A DNA stretch of 64,000 nucleotides, from contig NZ_VHIZ01000050.1 in assembly GCF_006494375.1 (NCBI RefSeq), positions 1 to 64,000 on the forward strand. The letters are read 5' to 3'. The translations under genes were made by a program, and so were the position numbers. Source of the DNA: Pantoea anthophila (GTDB lineage: Bacteria > Pseudomonadota > Gammaproteobacteria > Enterobacterales > Enterobacteriaceae). Of the stretch, positions 17,992 through 26,181 are shown piece by piece (position 1 is the first letter of the stretch; each line of letters starts with the position of its first letter). The notes beneath the pieces were generated by a model. The model had not been told where the DNA came from. It ran no database searches and saw only the letters and a list, made by a program, of their open reading frames with translations.

Positions 17992-18016
17992 ACAAAAACC
18001 ACGCCGTAGCGTGGTT
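17992..18016 (-). terminator. Rho-independent terminator of the aldehyde dehydrogenase gene
   Basis: Arms AACCACGC (17997-18004) and GCGTGGTT (18009-18016) with loop CGTA. On the minus strand the stem is followed by TTTTTG. It lies about 57 bases downstream of the dehydrogenase stop. Confidence 0.85.
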
Positions 18017-18072
18017 CAGCGGTGATAGCGGAGACGTCGGGGAGCCGCAGGCAGCGGCTCCCCGCGTCAGGT

Positions 18073-19593
18073 TCAGAAGAAACCGAGCGGTTCGATACTG
18101 TAGCTGACCAGCAGGTTTTTGGTCTGCTGATAGTGATCCAGCATCATTTTGTGGGTCTCACGCCCAATCCCCGATTTCTTATAGCCACCAAAGGCCGCGT
18201 GCGCCGGATAGAGGTGATAGCAGTTTGTCCAGACGCGTCCGGCTTTGATTGCCCGGCCGACCCGATAAGCGCGGTTGATATCGCGGGTCCAGACGCCTGC
18301 CCCCAGCCCATAGATGGAGTCGTTGGCGATGCGGACGGCTTCAGCTTCATCCTTAAAGGTGGTGATGCCGATAACCGGGCCAAAGATCTCCTCCTGGAAT
18401 ACCCGCATGCTGTTGTTGCCTTTCAGCAGGGTCGGCTGAATGTAGTAGCCACTGTTGAGGGAATCATCCAGTTTCTCGACGCCTCCGCCCACCAGCACCT
18501 CCGCGCCCTCCTGCCGGGCCACGTCCAGATAGGAGAGGATTTTATCAAACTGCTGCTGTGACGCCTGGGCACCCACCATCGTCTCTGTATCCAGCGGATC
18601 GCCCCGTTTAATAGTTTTCACCCGCTTCATGACAGCCGCCATGAACGGCTCATATATCGACTCCTGTACCAGCGCCCGTGACGGGCAGGTACAGACTTCG
18701 CCCTGGTTCAGGAAGCCCAGCACCACGCCTTCGGCTGCTTTCTCAATAAAGCTCTCTTCCGCCTGCATGATATCTTCAAAGAAGATATTGGGAGATTTCC
18801 CCCCCAGCTCGACCGTAGAGGGGATCAGGCTCTTCGCCGCCAGCTCCAGAATATGGCCGCCGGTGGCGGTAGAACCGGTAAAGGCAACTTTGGCAATGCC
18901 GGCGTGGGACGCCAGCGCCTCACCCGCCTCTTTACCATACCCGTGCACCACGTTCAGCACCCCCGGCGGCAGCAGGTCTTTGATCAGATCGACAAACACG
19001 GTGATCGACAGCGGCGTCTGTTCCGCCGGTTTCAGTACCACACAGTTCCCTGCGCCCAGCGCCGGGGCCAGTTTCCAGGCCGCCATTAACAGCGGGAAGT
19101 TCCACGGGATAATCTGCGCCACCACGCCCAGCGGCTCATGGAAATGGTAGGCGGCGGTGAACTCATCGATCTCCGCCGCACTGCCCTCCTGCGCCCGGAC
19201 GCAGCCGGCAAAATAACGGAAGTGGTCGACAGCCAGGGGCAGATCCGCCGCCAGCGTTTCGCGCACGGGCTTACCGTTATCCCAGGTTTCATAAACCGCC
19301 ATCGTCTCCAGATTCGCTTCAAGCCGATCGGCAATTTTCAGCAGCAGCAGCGCGCGTTGCTGCGGAGAGGTTTTGCCCCAGGCTTCTGCGGCCGCCGCGG
19401 CCGCTGCCACCGCGTTATCCACATCAGCCACGTCTGAGCGCGGGAACTCACCGGCCTCAGACCCGTTTACCGGCGAGGTATTGGTGAAGTAGTTGCCGTT
19501 CACCGGCGCGACGAATTCACCATTAATAAAGTTGCCATAATTCTTTTGTAACGTGATCAGAGAACCCTGTTCTCCCGGGGCGGCATAACGCAT
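18073..19593 (-). CDS. NAD(P)-dependent aldehyde dehydrogenase (AldB/ExaC-like)
   Basis: A 506-residue aldehyde dehydrogenase that oxidises aldehydes, probably acetaldehyde, to acids. The catalytic cysteine lies in [11 protein letters not shown] and the general base glutamate in [11 protein letters not shown]. The [10 protein letters not shown] stretch binds the cofactor, and the C-terminal [21 protein letters not shown] is that of the AldB/acetaldehyde dehydrogenase II group. The start MRYAAPGEQ at 19593 has AGGAG 7 bases upstream; the ATG two codons earlier abuts it. It appears monocistronic, with a terminator behind it. The exact substrate is not readable from sequence. Confidence 0.92.
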   Translation of the reverse strand: MRYAAPGEQGSLITLQKNYGNFINGEFVAPVNGNYFTNTSPVNGSEAGEFPRSDVADVDNAVAAAAAAAEAWGKTSPQQRALLLLKIADRLEANLETMAVYETWDNGKPVRETLAADLPLAVDHFRYFAGCVRAQEGSAAEIDEFTAAYHFHEPLGVVAQIIPWNFPLLMAAWKLAPALGAGNCVVLKPAEQTPLSITVFVDLIKDLLPPGVLNVVHGYGKEAGEALASHAGIAKVAFTGSTATGGHILELAAKSLIPSTVELGGKSPNIFFEDIMQAEESFIEKAAEGVVLGFLNQGEVCTCPSRALVQESIYEPFMAAVMKRVKTIKRGDPLDTETMVGAQASQQQFDKILSYLDVARQEGAEVLVGGGVEKLDDSLNSGYYIQPTLLKGNNSMRVFQEEIFGPVIGITTFKDEAEAVRIANDSIYGLGAGVWTRDINRAYRVGRAIKAGRVWTNCYHLYPAHAAFGGYKKSGIGRETHKMMLDHYQQTKNLLVSYSIEPLGFF

Positions 19594-19670
19594 GGTCATT
19601 CTCCTGACAGGTGACTGATGTAACAATGACGAAACTTATTATTAACATGAATGATCATCGCCAGCCTGTC

Positions 19671-19754
19671 AGTTCCGATGACCGGAAACTGTGACCGCGC
19701 CGAAGGAATCGTCGCTTCCGCTTCGTTTATAGAAAATTCCGACTTTTTTCGGAA
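19671..19754. promoter_or_regulatory. TTCCG/CGGAA inverted repeats upstream of the aldehyde dehydrogenase gene
   Basis: Two related imperfect palindromes occur in this divergent spacer. One is CAGTTCCG-atga-CCGGAAACTG near 19673-19692. The other has TTCCGA (19737-19742) and TCGGAA (19749-19754). Repetition of the same half-site suggests a regulator binding region for the dehydrogenase gene or for the divergent methyltransferase gene. No regulator is encoded beside it. Confidence 0.4.
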
Positions 19755-19825
19755 AGGCTGGCAAATAAGAAACTAGTGCGTCACAAAGGGGTCAACGAGA
19801 GGATGAATTCATTCGGGAGATAAGC

Positions 19826-20389
19826 ATGCTGGCTTCGGCTTTTACCCAGATGCGCGCTAAAGCCAATTTCGTGCATCAGTTTATCCGCAATCCGCGCATG
19901 ATGGGCAGCATAACGCCGTCCTCAGAGGCGTTATGCCGCACCATGATTGCCTCGGTGGCGTGGCCTGAAACGTTACGGATTGCCGAGCTGGGCGCGGGCG
20001 ATGGCGTCCTGACACGGCGGATACTGGCAGAGATGTCCCCTGACGCCACGCTGGATGCCTTTGAGATCAGCGCTGCGCTGGCCGACCAGCTCAGCGCGCT
20101 GGACGACACGCGCATGACCGTGCGCACCTGCTCCGCGGAGTACCTGAACGGGGAATATGATGCGATCTTCTCCGGCCTGCCACTGCTGTCCTTACCGCCC
20201 GCGCTGCGCGAAGCGATCCTGCGGGCGGTGTTTAATGCCCTGGGGCCGGATGGGATCTTCGTGCAGTTTCAGTACACCTCACTGACCCAGCCCGACCTGT
20301 CGCGTTACTTCACCTGGGAACGCGAGCGGGTGCTGAAAAATGTGCCACCCGCCTGGGTCTATCGCTGCCGGCGTCACTACGCGCCCTGA
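19826..20389 (+). CDS. SAM-dependent methyltransferase, phospholipid N-methyltransferase-like
   Basis: A 187-residue class I methyltransferase. Motif I is RIAELGAGDGVLTRRIL (about residues 51-67), and YDAIFSGLPLLSLPPALR is the post-motif strand typical of the PmtA-like family. The N-terminus (FVHQFIRNPRMMGSITPSS) also fits this group. PmtA enzymes methylate phosphatidylethanolamine, but many enterobacterial members are uncharacterised, so the substrate is inference. GGGAG stands 6 bases before the ATG. It converges with and slightly overlaps the downstream amidotransferase gene. Confidence 0.8.
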   Translation: MLASAFTQMRAKANFVHQFIRNPRMMGSITPSSEALCRTMIASVAWPETLRIAELGAGDGVLTRRILAEMSPDATLDAFEISAALADQLSALDDTRMTVRTCSAEYLNGEYDAIFSGLPLLSLPPALREAILRAVFNALGPDGIFVQFQYTSLTQPDLSRYFTWERERVLKNVPPAWVYRCRRHYAP

Positions 20390-21099
20390 GCCTGCGCTGC
20401 GGCCGGGCGCGTCTGTTGCCAGAACTCTACCAGCAAGGCACGCGCCCAGTCTTTCCCTTCTATAACATCCCCGCCATCAGACAGCCCTTCCGGCAGACAG
20501 ACGTTCATAATCTGCCGTGAAAATTCGGGATGAAACTGCACCGACAGCGCCTGCGGAGCGTAACGCACAATCTGGCAGCCATCCTGCGCCGACGCCGCCA
20601 GCACCTGCGCCTGAGGCGGCGGAGTGATGACCGACTGCCGGTGTGACAGCCAGACGCTGAACTCGGCTGGCAGACTTTGCAGCAGCGGATCGCGCTGCGC
20701 CTGAGCGCTGCAGCGGATTGGGAGCAGGCCGCGCTCCCAGCCATGCGGATTATCCGCCACCTCGCCACCCAGCGCATAGGCCATCAGCTGGTGACCATAG
20801 CAGACACCCAGCAGCGGCAGCTCCTGCTCAATGGCTGCCCGGACCCAGGCCGCACTGCGCTCACTCCACTCCTCATGATCGGTGACCATCGCCCAGGAGC
20901 CGCTGAGGATCGCCCCGGAGATCTCATCAAAAGCCGGTAACGCTTCACCGAGATGGGGCCGCACAATCAGGTACTCATGGGGTTGCAGATCGAGGGCGTC
21001 GATAAACCAGCGTGGCTGTTCACCAATCTGCGAAACAACGTTAGCGGGCGGGACTTCAAGCTGAATCAGGGCAAGGGGTAAAGCGGGCGTCTGGGTCAT
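20377..21099 (-). CDS. class I glutamine amidotransferase-like protein
   Basis: A 240-residue stand-alone GATase1 protein. The nucleophile elbow LLGVCYGHQLM carries the catalytic Cys, and VQFHPEF carries the His-x-Glu pair of the triad. Such proteins release ammonia from glutamine or hydrolyse gamma-glutamyl compounds; the acceptor cannot be told from sequence. The ATG at 21099 (MTQTPALPLAL) is chosen over an upstream TTG because the extra N-terminal residues are basic and lie before the conserved fold. Its 3' end overlaps the methyltransferase gene by 13 bases. Confidence 0.85.
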   Translation of the reverse strand: MTQTPALPLALIQLEVPPANVVSQIGEQPRWFIDALDLQPHEYLIVRPHLGEALPAFDEISGAILSGSWAMVTDHEEWSERSAAWVRAAIEQELPLLGVCYGHQLMAYALGGEVADNPHGWERGLLPIRCSAQAQRDPLLQSLPAEFSVWLSHRQSVITPPPQAQVLAASAQDGCQIVRYAPQALSVQFHPEFSRQIMNVCLPEGLSDGGDVIEGKDWARALLVEFWQQTRPAAAQAQGA

Positions 21100-21262
21100 A
21101 CCGAATCGGGTCCTTTTCAGAAGTCGTGTCAAATCAGTCTGCCAGCATCACGTCCGAAAGTCTCACCGCTGCGCGCAGAAAATTTTTTCCGGCATTGGCT
21201 GGAATGCCGCAGTTCGTGCCATCATTAGCGGGCTAAGCAAAAAACATCGAAAGGATATTATC

Positions 21263-22147
21263 GTGGCTGTGCGGCATTTTTTTCTGATTCTGATGGTGGT
21301 CTCTGTCTGGGCCTTCAACAATGTGGCGGTGAAATGGGGCCTGCTGGAGCTGCCGCCCCTGTTTCTGACCTTTATGCGTTTTCTGGTCGTCGCCGTGGTG
21401 CTGGTGCCGTTTTGCCGTATTGAACGTAAGCAACTGCCCTGGCTGCTGCTGCTGGCTTTCACCTTCGGGTTTATGCACTTCTCGCTGCTGTTCGTCGGCC
21501 TGCGCTATACCGATGCCGGCACCGGGGCAATTGTGGTGCAGCTGGGCACGCCGATTGCCATGCTGCTGGCGATGCTGGTGCTGAAAGAGAAGCTGAAGCT
21601 GGTGCAGCTGATGGGCATTGTGATCTCGCTGAGCGGTGTGGTGGTGCTGTCAGGCAGCCCGACGATTCCGTCGTGGTGGGTGCTCTGCCTGCTGTTGTGC
21701 AGCGCCACCGGCTGGGCTGTCAGTAACCTGATTGTGAAGAAGTCGCCGCCGATTAAGCCACTGACCATGACCGGCTGGATTGCCTTTCTGGCGATGCCGA
21801 TTGTCGGTGCCTCCAGCCTGGTGATGGAGTCGAATCAGCTTTACGCCCTCGAACATGCAGGCTGGCACGGCTGGTTCGCCATTCTTTACAGCGCCATCGC
21901 CTCGTCAATTATTGCCTACACGCTCTGGTATGTGCTGCTGAAGAAATATAACGTCAACCTGATCATGCCCTACTCCCTGCTGACGCCGGTGTTGTCGGTG
22001 CTGATGGGCATCGTCGTACTGGGAGACAGTCTCAACCGCTTTAAGATTATCGGTGCCTCGCTGGTGATCCTTGGCACCGCCATCGCCGTGCTTAACCTGC
22101 GTAATCTGCGCATGCACGCCCGCTTCCCGCGCCTGCGGCGGCGTTAA
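21263..22147 (+). CDS. EamA/DMT-family inner-membrane transporter
   Basis: A 294-residue protein with about ten hydrophobic helices in two EamA repeats, typical of drug/metabolite exporters in the inner membrane. First-repeat motifs include VWAFNNVAVKWGL and the conserved YTDAGTGAIVVQLGTPIAMLLA. The second repeat has ASSIIAYTLWYVLLKKYNV and PVLSVLMGIVVLGD. The start is GTG with AAGGA 7 bases upstream. The substrate is unknown; relatives export amino acids or metabolites. Confidence 0.88.
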   Translation: MAVRHFFLILMVVSVWAFNNVAVKWGLLELPPLFLTFMRFLVVAVVLVPFCRIERKQLPWLLLLAFTFGFMHFSLLFVGLRYTDAGTGAIVVQLGTPIAMLLAMLVLKEKLKLVQLMGIVISLSGVVVLSGSPTIPSWWVLCLLLCSATGWAVSNLIVKKSPPIKPLTMTGWIAFLAMPIVGASSLVMESNQLYALEHAGWHGWFAILYSAIASSIIAYTLWYVLLKKYNVNLIMPYSLLTPVLSVLMGIVVLGDSLNRFKIIGASLVILGTAIAVLNLRNLRMHARFPRLRRR

Positions 22148-22190
22148 TCCGGCGTGCTATGCTTGAGAAAACGTACTCAGGGAGCACAAC

Positions 22191-23570
22191 ATGGATTCAG
22201 CGCGCACCGCCTCACTCTGGCAACAGATGGTGCAGGGATTGCAAGGCAGCGATAACGTCTGGCCTCTCCCCGCTTTTATTGATCGTTCAACATTCTCTTC
22301 CGCGTTTGCCGTCAGTGAACTGGCGGCCACCAGCCTGGGTCTGGCAACCCAGGCGGTGGCGGCGCTTCTCGCCACCGCCCGCCCGACTTATCCCTCCCCA
22401 CCTGTTACCGTCAACGTCAGGCAGGCGTCACGCTGGTTTCAGCAGAGCTTTCATCCGTTAAACCGCCCGGGCCCGGCAATGTGGGATGCTTTTGCCGGAG
22501 ACTACCGCAGTCGCGACGGCTGGATCCGCCTGCATACCAACGCGGCTCATCACCGGCTGGCGATGGAGCAGGTACTGGGCACCCACGCCGATCGCCCGGC
22601 GCTGGCGCAGCAGGTTCAGCAGTGGCAGGCCAGCGAACTGGAGCAGGCAATTATTGATGCGGGAGGCTGTGCCGCCAAAATGCGCAGCGCTGAAGCCTGG
22701 CAGCAGCATCCCCAGGGTCAGGCGGTGCAGCGCGAGCCGCTGTTTGACTGGCACACGACGGATGCAGCGCCTGCGCCCGCATGGCCGCTGGCTGAAGCGC
22801 GTCCGTTACAGGGGATCAGGGTGCTGGATCTGACGCGGATTATTGCCGGGCCCGTCGCCACCCGCTTTCTTGCCAGCCTGGGTGCCACGGTACTGCGCAT
22901 CGATCCCCCTGGCTGGGCGGAGCCGACGCTGGATGAAGAGATGAGCTGCGGCAAGCGACGTGCGCTGCTCGACCTGACACAGCCGGTCGATCGCGACCGG
23001 TTTATCCGCCTGCTGCGGGACGCCGATGTTCTGGTACACGGCTATCGGGCCGATGCGCTGGAGCGGCTCGGTTTTGACGCCGAAACCCGCCAGTCACTCT
23101 CACCGGGGCTGGTCGATGCCAGCCTGAATGCCTGGGGCTGGCAGGGGCCGTGGCGCAACCGGCGCGGTTTCGACAGTCTGGTGCAGATGGGCTGCGGCAT
23201 TGCCGAACGGGGCATGCAGTGGCAGCAGAGCGATAAACCGTGCCCGCTGCCGGTCCAGGCGCTGGATCATGCCACCGGCTATCTGCTGGCGGCCGCGGTG
23301 CTGGAGGGATTACGGCGGCGTCTTACCGGAGGGCACGGCAGCCAGGTCCGGCTGTCACTGGCCCGCACCGCATGGCTGTTGCAGCAGCATCCCGCAGGCC
23401 AGCACACCGGCTCGGGCATTGTGCCTCAGGTGAAGGACAACCTGCCCTTCCTGGAGCTGACGCCATGGGGGATTGGCGTCCGGCTGCGCGCCGCCGCCTG
23501 GCTGCCCGGCACACCACAGTTCTGCGCAACGCCGGGGTGTGTGCCGGGTACGCACCCGGCGGCGTGGTGA
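22191..23570 (+). CDS. CaiB/BaiF family CoA-transferase
   Basis: A 459-residue class III CoA-transferase-like protein. The core begins near residue 204 with LQGIRVLDLTRIIAGPVATRFLASLGATVLRID, the family signature around the CoA-binding loop, and continues with LLRDADVLVHGYRADALERLG. An N-terminal extension of about 200 residues resembles a second, degenerate copy of the domain. The C-terminal end is less conserved but reads through to a normal stop, so I do not call a frameshift. GGGAG stands 6 bases before the ATG. Substrate unknown. Confidence 0.85.
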   Translation: MDSARTASLWQQMVQGLQGSDNVWPLPAFIDRSTFSSAFAVSELAATSLGLATQAVAALLATARPTYPSPPVTVNVRQASRWFQQSFHPLNRPGPAMWDAFAGDYRSRDGWIRLHTNAAHHRLAMEQVLGTHADRPALAQQVQQWQASELEQAIIDAGGCAAKMRSAEAWQQHPQGQAVQREPLFDWHTTDAAPAPAWPLAEARPLQGIRVLDLTRIIAGPVATRFLASLGATVLRIDPPGWAEPTLDEEMSCGKRRALLDLTQPVDRDRFIRLLRDADVLVHGYRADALERLGFDAETRQSLSPGLVDASLNAWGWQGPWRNRRGFDSLVQMGCGIAERGMQWQQSDKPCPLPVQALDHATGYLLAAAVLEGLRRRLTGGHGSQVRLSLARTAWLLQQHPAGQHTGSGIVPQVKDNLPFLELTPWGIGVRLRAAAWLPGTPQFCATPGCVPGTHPAAW

Positions 23571-23756
23571 ACGGCACGGATGAGCGCCTGACAAACCGGG
23601 CATTAGATAATTAGAAAATAACCTTGAAAACATTAGACTTTGCCATTATCCTCCTCCGGAACTCAGGGACGGTGTTTACAGGTATTGTGCCAGCCCGTCA
23701 GGATATGCCCTGCGCTACTGTTGCATTTGCTGCACAGAGAAAATCCCGGATAAATT

Positions 23757-24122
23757 ATGTCAAAACAATATATTTATGATGAAAGCGGTAAACCACAGTT
23801 TGTGGTTCTGCCCGTTGCGGAGTACGAAAAGTTGCTTTCAGCCAGCGAGGGCGAGTGGGAATCGCTTTCTGCTGAGGCGGATGAGCATGATGACGAAACG
23901 ATCCCCCATGACGTAGCAGGGATCATGATTGAGCAGGAAGTGAGCCTTCAGGCAGCCTGGCGCATCTATCGGGGTCTGAGTCAGCATGAGGTGGCTCAGC
24001 AACTGGGCACGACACAAAGTGCGATTTCGCAACTCGAACGACCCGACAGTAAGCCCCAGAAGAAAACACGCGAGCGACTTGCAAAGTTATACGCCTGCCG
24101 ACCCGAGCAGCTGATTCTTTAA
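23757..24122 (+). CDS. orphan antitoxin-like HTH protein
   Basis: A 121-residue two-part protein. Residues 1-35 (YIYDESGKPQFVVLPVAEYEKLL) resemble a Phd/YefM-type antitoxin start, followed by an acidic linker. Residues 66-121 hold an XRE helix-turn-helix (LSQHEVAQQLGTTQSAISQLERP). Such proteins are usually antitoxins next to a RelE/ParE-type toxin. No toxin frame is visible in the 186 bases upstream or in the 80 bases downstream. It may be a solitary regulator or the remnant of a broken toxin-antitoxin pair. Confidence 0.75.
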   Translation: MSKQYIYDESGKPQFVVLPVAEYEKLLSASEGEWESLSAEADEHDDETIPHDVAGIMIEQEVSLQAAWRIYRGLSQHEVAQQLGTTQSAISQLERPDSKPQKKTRERLAKLYACRPEQLIL

Positions 24123-24203
24123 ACTGCTCGGATAGCGACCACAGGGCCTTAGCAGAAACTCACATTCTCAGGCAGTCCCGGCAGAACCCGGCGACGCAGG
24201 CAA

Positions 24204-24770
24204 TCAGGCGTCGGGCTGCTGTTCGTTACTCTCAAGCAGCTCGTTGTACATCACCTGAATGGCTTCGCGGCTCAGCATCGCCAGCGTGCGGTAAAACGCG
24301 GTGGTGGCATGCGCTTCCACTTTACCCAGGAAAGCCCCGCACCACGGCAGCAGATACTCTTCGAACAGCGCCAGCTGCGCCGCGCTCTCATCTTCCGCCG
24401 ACTGATCTTCCAGCCATGACGCAGAGAGCAGCAGAACACCAAAGTGATCCGCGGGCGCATCGCTCAGTGGCATACCGCGCGAGGAGAGAAACGCCCGCAC
24501 TTCCGGCTCGGTTTTTCCTTCAGGCCACTGTGAAGCGTAAGGCGGCACGTTACAGTCGCTGCCGACAAACAGCGCGTTGTAATCAGCGGCCAGCGCCTGA
24601 GGATCGCTGTTCTGTTGCAGACGGGTCAGCAGCTCATCCTGCTCCAGCGGCCACTGTGACTGCAGCTTACCCTCGCGTAGCAGGGTAAACAGCGGGACCA
24701 GCAGCGGGTCCTGCGGCTGACGATTAAACAGAGAGCCGATCACGCGGCACAGAATGGAAAACTCATTCAT
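24204..24770 (-). CDS. ycdY: TorD-family chaperone YcdY
   Basis: A 188-residue all-helical protein of the TorD/DmsD/YcdY redox-enzyme chaperone family. Typical stretches are FVGSDCNVPPYASQW and YLLPWCGAFLGKVEAHATTAFYRTLA. In E. coli YcdY works with YcdX, activating this phosphatase, and the order ghrA-ycdX-ycdY is kept here. AAGGA lies 10 bases before the ATG. The gene is separated from intact ycdX by the duplicated fragment and insert described below, so co-expression with ycdX may be altered. Confidence 0.9.
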   Translation of the reverse strand: MNEFSILCRVIGSLFNRQPQDPLLVPLFTLLREGKLQSQWPLEQDELLTRLQQNSDPQALAADYNALFVGSDCNVPPYASQWPEGKTEPEVRAFLSSRGMPLSDAPADHFGVLLLSASWLEDQSAEDESAAQLALFEEYLLPWCGAFLGKVEAHATTAFYRTLAMLSREAIQVMYNELLESNEQQPDA

Positions 24771-24796
24771 GAGTCAGATTTCCTTGAGGCAAAGTA

Positions 24797-24990
24797 AGTT
24801 AAAAGTCAGCCAGTTCAGCAATATGTTTGCCGCTGCGCTGCTCCAGAAAGTCGAGCAGGCGGCGCGGCGTGACATTTAACACCCGATCCTCCGGAAAATC
24901 CACTTTACGGGCGATGCGCAGGCAGTGTTCAAAATGGCCCAGCGTAAATGCAGTGTGGGAATCGGAGCCAAACACAAGCCATCCACCGGC
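24797..24990 (-). pseudogene. duplicated 3'-end fragment of ycdX
   Basis: These 194 bases match 25404-25597, the last part of intact ycdX, at a constant offset of 607 bases. By eye there are six differences (about 97% identity), three of them clustered at the far end. The fragment keeps the ycdX stop codon and ends 26 bases before ycdY, the spacing expected for the original ycdX-ycdY junction. It has no start and cannot encode the enzyme. Confidence 0.92.
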
Positions 24991-25044
24991 ATTATAAGAG
25001 ACTATCTCACAGGGTGTTCAGGGGAAGGAAATAGCTATGCACTG

Positions 25045-25248
25045 TCATTCCCTGTGCTCCCCTCTGGCTTTACCAAGGAAATAAGCGGCTCCATACCCCA
25101 TCAAAACAGAACCAAAAAAGCCGCATAGCTTCAGAGCCAGACTATCAAACAAAAATAGCGAAGCGAGAGCCAGGAAACTCATCGCTGCTGTTATCGTCCC
25201 CTCAAGAAGGTGTGCCGAAAATTTACCCAGCCATTTTGCAAATTTCAT
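25045..25248 (-). CDS. small two-helix membrane protein in the ycdX insert
   Basis: A 67-residue protein. The ATG at 25248 is chosen because AAGGA stands 6 bases upstream; a longer in-frame extension would run through the hairpin and into ycdX and is not credible. Two hydrophobic segments (about residues 17-35 and 38-58, the latter Gly-rich) are followed by a charged tail GKARGEHRE. I do not recognise a family. Size and topology resemble holin-like or small stress membrane proteins, but nothing specific supports either. Confidence 0.65.
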   Translation of the reverse strand: MKFAKWLGKFSAHLLEGTITAAMSFLALASLFLFDSLALKLCGFFGSVLMGYGAAYFLGKARGEHRE

Positions 25249-25370
25249 TATTGATCCTTCGGCACGTCTGCGGGTGACTATTGATATAACCGAGGCAGGG
25301 CTGTTTAGATATGCTGGATAATATCTGAACATAGGCGTGCTTTTCAAACCAGAGAAAGGTGGCCCTGAAA

Positions 25371-25387
25371 AGCCCCTATGCGGGGCT
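25371..25387 (-). terminator. terminator-like hairpin directly behind ycdX
   Basis: Arms AGCCCC (25371-25376) and GGGGCT (25382-25387), loop TATGC. On the minus strand the stem is followed by TTTT. It lies within 20-35 bases of the ycdX stop, inside the insert, and would reduce read-through from ghrA-ycdX into ycdY. Confidence 0.65.
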
Positions 25388-25405
25388 GAGTTCCCGACGA
25401 AGCAG

Positions 25406-26143
25406 TTAAAAGTCAGCCAGTTCAGCAATATGTTTGCCGCTGCGCTGCTCCAGAAAGTCGAGCAGGCGGCGCGGCGTGACATTTAACACCCGATCCTCCG
25501 GAAAATCCACTTCACGGGCGATGCGCAGGCAGTGATCGAAATGGCCCAGCGTAAATGCAGTGTGGGAATCGGAGCCAAACGCCAGCCGTCCACCGGCGTC
25601 GCGCACCGCGGCGGCAATCGCGCGACAGTTAGGTTCGCTGCCGGGACGCGAGTGGGTAAAGGAGGAGTTGTTCAGTTCCAGCGCCACGTCATAATGTGCG
25701 GCAGCTTCAGCGATAGCCGGGATATCGACCGGAAATTTCGGGTTGCCCGGATGGCTGATGATGTGAACCTGTCCGCTGGCCATCGCGGCGATCATCGCGT
25801 CAGTGTGCTGTTTTTTGTCGCGCGGCGCATAAACCGGCTCGTGAAAGCCGGCAACGATCAGATCCAGCGCATCAAGCATCGGGCCGGAGCAGTCGATCTC
25901 GCCCTGCTGATTTTTAATGTTGGCCTCAATACCGCGCAGAATCGCCACGCCATCGATCACCCGCGGCCAGATGCGCATATTCACAAAATGCCAGTAGTGC
26001 GGCGCGTCAGCCATATCAGGGCCGTGATCGGTAATGGCAAACAGTTTCAGGCCCGTTTGCTTCGCCTGAGCCACATAGTCGTGCAGCGTGCTGTAAGCAT
26101 GTGTGCTGGCAACAGTGTGCATATGCAAATCTACCGGATACAT
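25406..26143 (-). CDS. ycdX: PHP-domain phosphatase YcdX
   Basis: A 245-residue PHP-family metal-dependent phosphatase. The metal site begins with [11 protein letters not shown] and continues with [22 protein letters not shown] and [12 protein letters not shown], giving the usual set of His/Asp ligands for a trinuclear site. E. coli YcdX is a zinc phosphatase linked to swarming. AGGAGG precedes the ATG. It lies 38 bases downstream of ghrA. Its last 194 bp exist in a second copy next to ycdY; this copy is full length. Confidence 0.93.
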   Translation of the reverse strand: MYPVDLHMHTVASTHAYSTLHDYVAQAKQTGLKLFAITDHGPDMADAPHYWHFVNMRIWPRVIDGVAILRGIEANIKNQQGEIDCSGPMLDALDLIVAGFHEPVYAPRDKKQHTDAMIAAMASGQVHIISHPGNPKFPVDIPAIAEAAAHYDVALELNNSSFTHSRPGSEPNCRAIAAAVRDAGGRLAFGSDSHTAFTLGHFDHCLRIAREVDFPEDRVLNVTPRRLLDFLEQRSGKHIAELADF

Positions 26144-26181
26144 TCTTCTCTCCTCCTGAGCGGCCTTGCAGGGCCGGTTAG

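Larger units (their letters stand above)
16994..18072. other. long non-coding, AT-rich region upstream of the T6SS operon
   Basis: About 1.08 kb without a credible gene, between the 5' end of the tss operon and the 3' end of the aldehyde dehydrogenase gene. It is markedly AT-richer than its flanks and has many short TTAAC/GTTAA runs (for example 17560-17582). It presumably holds the main T6SS promoter and possible H-NS-type silencing sequence. The only long frame (17696-17959, minus) has no ribosome binding site or recognisable protein pattern. Confidence 0.6.
24991..25403. mobile_element. 413-bp insert between the two copies of the ycdX 3' end
   Basis: Unique DNA, visibly AT-richer than its flanks, bracketed by the 194-bp direct repeats. 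It holds one small membrane-protein gene (25045-25248), an inverted repeat with 10-base arms and one wobble pair (25303-25312 and 25321-25330), and a terminator-like hairpin beside ycdX. No integrase or transposase is present. The layout matches a decayed element that entered at the ycdX 3' end and brought its own copy of that end. The class of element is inference. Confidence 0.6.

Noticed and set aside
23460-23570. Frameshift near the end of the CoA-transferase gene
   Set aside because: The end is weakly conserved in this family, and the frame closes with a plausible PGTHPAAW terminus, so a frameshift is not needed.
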